In this document: positions 13,166-18,299 of the stretch, piece after piece
Layout of the letters: each line of letters opens with the position of its first letter
Numbering within the stretch: the first letter of the stretch is position 1
NCBI GenBank assembly: GCA_910578495.1
Contig: CAJTRE010000042.1
Span: 1-18,299 of the forward strand
Source of the DNA: an uncultured Dorea sp.
Lineage (GTDB): Bacteria; Bacillota; Clostridia; Lachnospirales; Lachnospiraceae
Direction: 5' to 3'
DNA: 18,299 bases
Translations under genes and position numbers: made by a program
The notes under the pieces: generated by a model
The model's database searches: none
Told to the model about the DNA's origin: nothing
What the model saw: the letters and a program-made list of their open reading frames with translations, nothing else

Positions 13166-14584
13166 ATGGTATTTGCAATACCGGCAGAGAAATGGGATGA
13201 GAGGAATATCGACAAGCGTATCATCAAGAAATTGATTGAAAAGCATAGAGCCTCAGAGGTTGGAAGGCTGGAAGAATTGGAGCAGTATTACGAAGGAGAG
13301 CATAAGATAAAATCTGAGGACAGGAGAAATAAACTGGTATGCAATCATGCTAAGGATATAGCAGACACAGCCAGTTCTTATTTTATCGGCAATCCGATTT
13401 CGTATAAAAGCGGAGAAGACATTAAGGCACTGCTTGCCGATTTAGAATATGCAGGTGCGGATGAGGTGGATGGAGACAACGGGATTGACCTGTCTATTTA
13501 TGGAAGATGTTATGAATATATTTATTGTAAGAAAGATGAAACAAAACTGGTGATAAAAAATTTGTCTGTGAAAAATACTTTTCTTGTATATGATGACACC
13601 ATAGAACAGAATGAGCTGTTTGGTGTCTATTATTATGCGAAAAAAGATTCGACAGATAGACACAATATCAAATACGTAGCGACTGTTATAACGGAAAACT
13701 ATAAATACACAATGAGTATTTTTGATTCTGATGACTTTGAGGAATCGGTAACGGATGGTGAGCCTCACTATATGGGAATGGTGCCGATTGTTGGATATTT
13801 GAATAACAAACTAGCGATTGGTGATTATGAGTTACAAATACCTCTTATAGACGCTTATAATGTGCTGATGAGTGATCGCGTAACAGACAAAGAGCAGTTT
13901 ATTGACGCAATATTGGTAATTTACGGTGCGCTGCTGAGCGATCCTGATTCTGATACAGAAGAAGGGGAAAAGGAGGATAACGAGGAATCCAATAGAAGAC
14001 GGGCAGGAGCAAGACTTGCGAAAGAAAAATTACTAGAACTTCCGGGAGAGGGAGCGAAAGCAGAATATCTTACAAGAACCTTTGATGAAGCCGGAGTAGA
14101 GATATTAAAGAAAGCGATTGAGCAGGACATCCATAAATTCAGCAATATTCCATGTATGTCAGATGAGGCATTTGGAGGTAATGTATCAGGGGTAGCCATG
14201 GAGTTTAAACTGCTTGGCATGGAGAATATTACGAAGATCAAGACAAGGTACTATAAAAAAGGATTACGGAAAAGGCTTCAGATATTTGCCAACTTTATGA
14301 ATACAAAATCACTTGCAAAGATTGATGTGTCCGGAATCACACCTGTATTTACAAGAGCCATGCCAAAAAACCTGGTAGAAATCAGTCAGGTAGTAGCGAA
14401 TCTGTGGGGAAAGGTCGGAAAGAAAACTTTGCTTGCGCAGATTCCATTTGTGGATGATCCGGATGAGGAACTAAAGATTATAGAGAAAGAAGCAGAGGAA
14501 AATGTAAAGCGGCAGCAGGAGTTGTTCGGGAATCCGATAAATGCACCGGTGCAAGAAGAGGAAGAAGAGGAAGTAGATGAATAA
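13166..14584 (+). CDS. Portal protein (SPP1 gp6-like)
   Basis: A 472-aa portal protein of the SPP1 gp6 type, forming the ring at the capsid vertex through which DNA enters and to which the terminase docks. Recognisable segments are EVGRLEELEQYYEGEHKI (about residues 31-48), the NKLVCNHAKDIADTASSYFIGNPISY core (about 56-81), VIKNLSVKNTFLVYDD, and the helix YELQIPLIDAYNVLMSDRVTDKEQF leading to the long central helix. The C-terminus is highly acidic (QEEEEEEVDE), as in many portals. It begins seven bases after terL with a GGAAGG site, and overlaps the minor head gene by eight bases, the conserved terL-portal-MuF order. Confidence 0.9.
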   Translation: MVFAIPAEKWDERNIDKRIIKKLIEKHRASEVGRLEELEQYYEGEHKIKSEDRRNKLVCNHAKDIADTASSYFIGNPISYKSGEDIKALLADLEYAGADEVDGDNGIDLSIYGRCYEYIYCKKDETKLVIKNLSVKNTFLVYDDTIEQNELFGVYYYAKKDSTDRHNIKYVATVITENYKYTMSIFDSDDFEESVTDGEPHYMGMVPIVGYLNNKLAIGDYELQIPLIDAYNVLMSDRVTDKEQFIDAILVIYGALLSDPDSDTEEGEKEDNEESNRRRAGARLAKEKLLELPGEGAKAEYLTRTFDEAGVEILKKAIEQDIHKFSNIPCMSDEAFGGNVSGVAMEFKLLGMENITKIKTRYYKKGLRKRLQIFANFMNTKSLAKIDVSGITPVFTRAMPKNLVEISQVVANLWGKVGKKTLLAQIPFVDDPDEELKIIEKEAEENVKRQQELFGNPINAPVQEEEEEEVDE

Positions 14585-16154
14585 ACTGTCATACTGGGAA
14601 CGCCGGCAGGCGGAAGATACGCACAGGGCATTTGAAAAGGCGGAGGATGTATCTAAACAGATTGCAGACGTGTATTTGAAAGCATCCAGATATTTGAGTT
14701 ATGAATCAGAGGATATTTTTGAAAGATTCCAGACAAAGCATAATCTGTCAGAGGATGAAGCAAAGCAGCTTCTGAATACCATGCAAGATAGGACATCCTT
14801 AGATGAACTTCTACAAAAATTGGAGAATACGAAAAATAAGGACGAAAAGAGAGAACTGATAAAGAAACTAGAAGCACCCGCATATCAGGCAAGATTGGAG
14901 AGATTAAGGCAGACGCAGGAACAGATAGATTGGATTATGCAGAATATCTATCATCAGGAAAAGACTTTCAATACTGATTTTTATATCAACCTTGCGATGG
15001 AGTCCTATTACAGAAGTGTATTTAATATTCAGCAGAGAGTAAACGCAGGATTCAGTTTTAACTATGTGTCTGCCAAAGTTATAGATCAGGTGATAAACAG
15101 TCGATGGTCCGGGAAGAATTATTCAGAAAGAATATGGAAGAATACGCAGGAGCTGGCACAGGATTTAAAGGAAGAACTTCTGGTGAGCCTGATTACAGGT
15201 CGGACGCACAGGGAAACGGCACAGATCATAGCAGAAAGATATGCCCAAGGGTATGCTAAAGCACGAAGGCTTGTATGGACAGAGAGCGCTTATATAATGG
15301 GCGAGCTTAATTTTAAAGCTTATGAGGAATGCGGGATAGAAGAGTATCAGTTCCTTGCTATATTAGATTTGAGAACCTCCAATATCTGCAGGAAAATGGA
15401 TGGGATGATCATACGGACAAAACAGAAGATTACAGGACAGAATTATCCGCCAATGCACCCATACTGTAGAACAACTACGGTGCCTGTAATCGATAAAGAG
15501 TTAGAGAAGAAATTGACGAAAGATGCCATTGATCCGGTAACGGGAGAACATATAGAGGTGCCTGCTAATATGAATTATGAAGAATGGTACAAAAAGTACG
15601 TAAAAGGCAACCGTACGGCGCAGATGGAAGAAAAGAAAGTGAAGAATTTTGGCAGTGACATAAAACAGTATGACAGATACAAAAAGGTATTTGGGGATGA
15701 ACTGCCGAAATGGGTGGATAATTTTCAGGATATAAAGTATAATGAACCTGAGAAATGGAAGTATATGAAGCTGGACTATCAGAGAAGGAGCAGACTGCTG
15801 AATCATCCGGAGGAGAAGCTTCCGAACGCAGAAAAGGCAACGGCAGCAGAAGCAAAGTTTACCAGATATTTATTCAGTGGAGATCATCCAAGCGGACTGG
15901 CAAAGGGGAAGGCATTTACTTCAAGGTTTGGATATGACGAAGAAAATTGGCGGGGACTCCGGAAAGAAATACTATCCGGAGCCGGGAAATATCCGGCCAG
16001 ATTTCTGGATAATAACGGATATGGAGACCGTTATGAACAGAAGATGGTCTTGTATGGAAAAAAAGAAACTCCGGCCAATGTTATCGCCGGATGGATACAC
16101 AAGGCAGATGGATCTGTTTCTTTAAGCAGCGTGTATATTAAGGAGATTAAATGA
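14577..16154 (+). CDS. MuF/SPP1 gp7-like minor head protein fused to a DUF6883-like C-terminal domain
   Basis: A 525-aa minor head protein. Residues about 200-305 are the MuF/gp7 domain, ending in the hallmark LDLRTSNICRKMDG and PPMHPYCRTTTVPV. Plain gp7-like proteins usually stop soon after; here the protein continues past a charged linker (about 310-410) into a separate domain at about 414-525, with LPNAEKATAAEAKFTRYLFS, DHPSGLAKGKAF, FGYDEENWRGLRKEIL, NGYGDRYEQKM and a final GWIHKADG segment. This pattern resembles DUF6883, a domain I associate with polymorphic-toxin-like contexts. MuF-fused toxins are described in Firmicute prophages and could be packaged in the head and injected. A 57-aa gene follows with an ATGA overlap, as an immunity gene would. 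Toxin activity is inference; the domain's chemistry is unknown. Confidence 0.82.
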   Translation: MNKLSYWERRQAEDTHRAFEKAEDVSKQIADVYLKASRYLSYESEDIFERFQTKHNLSEDEAKQLLNTMQDRTSLDELLQKLENTKNKDEKRELIKKLEAPAYQARLERLRQTQEQIDWIMQNIYHQEKTFNTDFYINLAMESYYRSVFNIQQRVNAGFSFNYVSAKVIDQVINSRWSGKNYSERIWKNTQELAQDLKEELLVSLITGRTHRETAQIIAERYAQGYAKARRLVWTESAYIMGELNFKAYEECGIEEYQFLAILDLRTSNICRKMDGMIIRTKQKITGQNYPPMHPYCRTTTVPVIDKELEKKLTKDAIDPVTGEHIEVPANMNYEEWYKKYVKGNRTAQMEEKKVKNFGSDIKQYDRYKKVFGDELPKWVDNFQDIKYNEPEKWKYMKLDYQRRSRLLNHPEEKLPNAEKATAAEAKFTRYLFSGDHPSGLAKGKAFTSRFGYDEENWRGLRKEILSGAGKYPARFLDNNGYGDRYEQKMVLYGKKETPANVIAGWIHKADGSVSLSSVYIKEIK

Positions 16155-16324
16155 TGCAGGAGATTAAGGAATTTGACAGAGTATTGTTAAAAGACGGAAG
16201 AGAAGCCGATGTTATGGAGGCATTTGAAAATAAAGCTTTCATTGTAGATGTCGGAAGTTCTCCAAAGGACTGGGACACGCTAAGCATTACTATAGATGAT
16301 ATTGAAAAAGTGATTCGTGAATAA
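16151..16324 (+). CDS. Small protein, candidate immunity partner of the MuF-fused domain (57 aa)
   Basis: A 57-aa protein starting at ATG 16151 (or 16154), overlapping the minor head stop as ATGA, preceded by AGGAG. It reads MMQEIKEFDRVLLKDGREAD, then a short strand-rich core (KAFIVDVGSSPKDWDTLSIT) and IDDIEKVIRE. The alternating hydrophobic pattern and length suggest a small SH3-like beta barrel in the style of DUF4926, a family I recall next to DUF6883 genes. Its position directly after the C-terminal domain and before a strong terminator makes it the natural immunity or antidote candidate. It is not a known structural phage gene. An unrelated small head protein remains possible. Confidence 0.62.
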   Translation: MMQEIKEFDRVLLKDGREADVMEAFENKAFIVDVGSSPKDWDTLSITIDDIEKVIRE

Positions 16325-16356
16325 TATCGCAGGTCAATTGGCTTGCGATATTTTTT
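16323..16356 (+). terminator. Strong terminator after the MuF/immunity pair
   Basis: AATATCGCA (16323-16331) and TGCGATATT (16344-16352) form a perfect 9-bp stem with a 12-base loop and six Ts at 16351-16356. It lies inside the head operon directly at the small gene's stop codon, which is unusual between structural genes. Confidence 0.82.
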
Positions 16357-16383
16357 ATACAAAAATATCAGGGAGGTGAGAAG

Positions 16384-16533
16384 TTGAAAATTAAGGTGCT
16401 CAAGAGATTCAATGACAGAATCACAAAAGAGAGAAAAAATGTAGGCGACATTTGTGAGTATACAGATGATCGCGCAAAGGAATTGATTAGCAATGGATTC
16501 GCTGTAGAACATAAAGCGGCGGATAAGAAATGA
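16384..16533 (+). CDS. Small phage protein before the scaffold (49 aa)
   Basis: A 49-aa protein starting at TTG 16384, with a strong GGGAGGTGAG site (16371-16380). It reads MKIKVLKRFNDRITKERKNV followed by GDICEYTDDRAKELISNGFA. The pattern KVLKRF.D..T...R.VGD..E.TDDRAKELI..G is shared by many small proteins beside phage head genes and likely forms a small beta-beta-alpha fold. Its function is not known to me. It is isolated by the terminator upstream and a weaker hairpin downstream. Confidence 0.65.
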   Translation: MKIKVLKRFNDRITKERKNVGDICEYTDDRAKELISNGFAVEHKAADKK

Positions 16534-16544
16534 CACAGTAAGAG

Positions 16545-16566
16545 ACAGCCATAAGGCTGTTATTTT
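16545..16566 (+). terminator. Weak hairpin-T terminator or attenuator
   Basis: ACAGCC and GGCTGT form a 6-bp stem around an ATAA loop, followed by TATTTTT. It lies between the 49-aa gene and the scaffold gene and probably only attenuates transcription. Confidence 0.5.
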
Positions 16567-16595
16567 TATGCCGTAAACGGCGGAAAGGAGACAAC

Positions 16596-17276
16596 ATGAA
16601 GAATAAAGAGGTAAAAGAGAAAGTGCATATGCCACTGAATTTGCAGTTTTTTGCAGAACCAGGAAGCGGAGATGGAGGAGGCGAACCGGGAAACGGTGGT
16701 GGAGCTGATCCGGGAGGAGGCGAACCGGGAAACGGTGGTGGAGCTGATCCGGGAGGAGGTGAACCGGGAAACGGTGGTGGAGCTGATCCGGGAGGAGAGA
16801 ATTTACTGAGCTTTGATGATTTTATGAAAGAAGAGAATAACAAGAAAGAATTTGAAAAGCGTATATCCGCAGCGATTGAAGCGGAAAAAGCGAAATGGAA
16901 AAAGGATACAGATAGTAAACTTTCTGAGGCAGAAAAGTTATCTCAGATGACAGAATCAGAGAAAGCAGAGTATTTAAGTGAGAAAAGAACAAAAGAACTG
17001 GACGCCAGAGAAGAGGAGATTACAAGAAAAGAGCTTATGGCAGAAGCTAAGAACACACTGGCAGGTAAGAAGCTTCCGGTAACATTAGCAGAAGTATTGA
17101 GCTATAAAGATGCAGATTCTTGTAAGAAGTCTATTGAAGTAGTAGAGAATGCCTTCCGAGAAGCTTTAGAGGCAGCAGTGCAGGAACGATTAAAAGGCGG
17201 AGATCCATTAAAAAAAGCACCAGATGGAAAAACAGATACACAATATGACGAAATCTTAGGATTGATGAGTGAGTAA
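16596..17276 (+). CDS. Capsid scaffolding protein (DUF4355-like) with Gly-rich repeats
   Basis: A 226-aa scaffold, which directs prohead assembly and is absent from the mature capsid. It begins MKNKEVKEKVHMPLNLQFFA; LNLQFFAE is a recurrent N-terminal motif of Firmicute phage scaffold proteins. Residues about 29-67 are three copies of the 13-residue unit GEPGNGGGADPGG, a low-complexity insert. From about 70 on it is a long charged helix (FEKRISAAIEAEKAKWKKDT; SEAEKLSQMTESEKAEYLSE), the coiled-coil core of the DUF4355 family, then a variable C-terminus with GGDPLKKAPDG. AAAGGAG is nine bases before the ATG. It precedes the major capsid gene with the usual spacing. The Gly-Pro repeat is not needed for the family fold. 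Confidence 0.82.
   Translation: MKNKEVKEKVHMPLNLQFFAEPGSGDGGGEPGNGGGADPGGGEPGNGGGADPGGGEPGNGGGADPGGENLLSFDDFMKEENNKKEFEKRISAAIEAEKAKWKKDTDSKLSEAEKLSQMTESEKAEYLSEKRTKELDAREEEITRKELMAEAKNTLAGKKLPVTLAEVLSYKDADSCKKSIEVVENAFREALEAAVQERLKGGDPLKKAPDGKTDTQYDEILGLMSE
16681..16797 (+). repeat. Three 39-bp tandem repeats in the scaffold gene
   Basis: Three head-to-tail 39-bp copies at 16681-16719, 16720-16758 and 16759-16797 differ at only one base (C to T at 16760), so they arose recently by slippage or recombination. Being 13 codons long, copy changes preserve the reading frame. Confidence 0.95.
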
Positions 17277-17294
17277 GTGAAAGGAGTATAACAA

Positions 17295-18227
17295 ATGGCA
17301 ATTAATACATTAGCAACAGCAACAAATTTTCAGAAAGCATTAGATCAGGTGGCAGTACGGGGCGCAGTAACCGGATGGATGGAGTCGAATGCCGGGCAGG
17401 TGAAGTATGCAGGAGGCGCAGAAGTAAAGATTCCTAAAATGAATGTACAGGGGCTTGCAGATTATGACAGAGATAATGGATACACTCGCGGAGCTGTGAA
17501 GTTAGAATATGAGACAAGGACTATGACACAGGATAGAGGACGCGAATTCATTCTTGACGCTATGGATGTGGAAGAAACGAACTTCGTTGCAACAGCTTCC
17601 GCTGTTATGGGGGAATTCCAGAGAGACTATGTGATTCCGGAGATTGATGCATACAGGTTATCTGCGATCGCCACAGAAGCAATTGGAGCTGAAGTAGCAG
17701 GAATGGTTCAATATGGATATGTTCCGGGAGCAACTGGTACAAGTGCACTCAGGAAAGTAAAAGAGGGAATTGCGGCGATTCGCTCTTTAGGATACAGTGG
17801 ACCGCTTGTAGTCCACGCAACAGATACCTTTATCTTGGAATTAGAGTTAGAACTTGCAGGAAAGATTACAACTGTAGATTTCAAAAAGGGCGGAATTATT
17901 ACTAAGGTGCCGGCAGTGGATCAGGTGCCTATCATTCCGACACCGGAAAATAGAATGTATACAGCCATCACTATTTACGATGGACAGACAGAAGGGCAGA
18001 AAGATGGCGGATATGTGAAAGGAAGTACAGCGAAGGAGATTAATTTTGAGATTATGCCGCGGACAACACCCCTTGCGATTTCCAAGCAGGACAAGGTGCG
18101 TATCTTTGATCCAGACACATATCAGGGCGCAAATGCGTGGTCTTTAGATTATCGCAGATACCACGATATTTGGGTGCTGGATAATAAAAAAGATTCTATC
18201 TTCTTGAGTATTAAGGACGCGGAATAA
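17295..18227 (+). CDS. Major capsid protein
   Basis: A 310-aa major capsid protein of the HK97-fold type typical of clostridial siphophages. It begins AINTLATATNFQKALDQVAV and has characteristic strands IPKMNVQGLADYDRDNGYTRG (about 46-66), an E-loop-like REFILDAMDVEET, and the spine segment AYRLSAIATEAIG; the C-terminal KQDKVRIFDPDTYQG (about 265-279) belongs to the axial domain. No N-terminal scaffold-like delta domain is fused, consistent with the separate scaffold gene upstream. AAAGGAGT is about 11 bases before the ATG. It ends with a double TAA stop. Confidence 0.88.
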   Translation: MAINTLATATNFQKALDQVAVRGAVTGWMESNAGQVKYAGGAEVKIPKMNVQGLADYDRDNGYTRGAVKLEYETRTMTQDRGREFILDAMDVEETNFVATASAVMGEFQRDYVIPEIDAYRLSAIATEAIGAEVAGMVQYGYVPGATGTSALRKVKEGIAAIRSLGYSGPLVVHATDTFILELELELAGKITTVDFKKGGIITKVPAVDQVPIIPTPENRMYTAITIYDGQTEGQKDGGYVKGSTAKEINFEIMPRTTPLAISKQDKVRIFDPDTYQGANAWSLDYRRYHDIWVLDNKKDSIFLSIKDAE

Positions 18228-18299
18228 TAAATAAATGATACAACAGCCTGCAAATAAAAAGTCAATAGAAAACTGAATATTTTTTGAAAAAGTTTTATG
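18228..18299 (+). other. AT-rich segment after the capsid gene
   Basis: The last 72 bases are very AT-rich with no convincing gene, terminator or known repeat. The expected next gene, a head-tail connector, does not begin here. Confidence 0.5.

Noticed and set aside
16147..16635. 162-aa minus-strand ORF with hydrophobic stretches, possible membrane protein
   Set aside because: It would cover the small immunity candidate, a strong terminator and the 49-aa gene; its hydrophobicity follows from the complementary strand.
1..18299. CRISPR array, tRNA genes, rRNA
   Set aside because: No regularly spaced 20-40-base repeats with unique spacers and no tRNA-like cloverleaf was noticed by eye; the only tandem repeats are the iterons and the scaffold minisatellite.

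Overview
The window is a stretch of a temperate phage or prophage from a low-GC Gram-positive host, most likely a clostridial (Lachnospiraceae-like) gut bacterium. The evidence is the AAGGAGG-type ribosome binding sites, frequent GTG and TTG starts, overlapping stop/start junctions (TAATG, GTGA, ATGA), and protein families typical of clostridial siphophages. Almost every gene lies on the + strand. No integrase, repressor, tail or lysis gene is present, so this is the middle of a phage genome. Host assignment is inference.

Bases 1-9319 are the early/middle region: a zinc-ribbon protein with a damaged 5' end, a DUF1071 single-strand annealing protein, a NinB/Orf-like recombination protein, a Ref/HNH-like nuclease, a replisome organizer whose linker-coding segment holds an 11-bp-spaced iteron array (candidate origin), a G39P-like helicase loader, a NUMOD4/HNH protein, a large SNF2-helicase/DNA-methyltransferase fusion, a second frameshifted zinc ribbon, one small minus-strand gene, a PAPS-reductase-like protein, several small unknowns, and an ArpU/sigma-region-4-like late regulator.

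Bases 9320-10980 are an AT-richer cassette with its own consensus promoter and terminators. It encodes HicA toxin, a HicB antitoxin with a long C-terminal extension, and a SecB-like chaperone. The gene order and extended antitoxin match a chaperone-dependent toxin-antitoxin (TAC) module carried as a phage moron between the late regulator and the packaging genes. This is the most interesting system here.

Bases 10980-18299 are the packaging and head genes: terS, terL (PBSX/SPP1-like), SPP1-type portal, a MuF/gp7 minor head protein with a C-terminal DUF6883-like domain, a 57-aa candidate immunity gene followed by a strong terminator, a 49-aa small protein, a DUF4355 scaffold with three 39-bp tandem repeats, and the major capsid protein. 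The MuF fusion plus its small partner looks like a phage-borne polymorphic toxin/immunity pair, the second notable system. All family assignments come from reading motifs by eye; no search was run.
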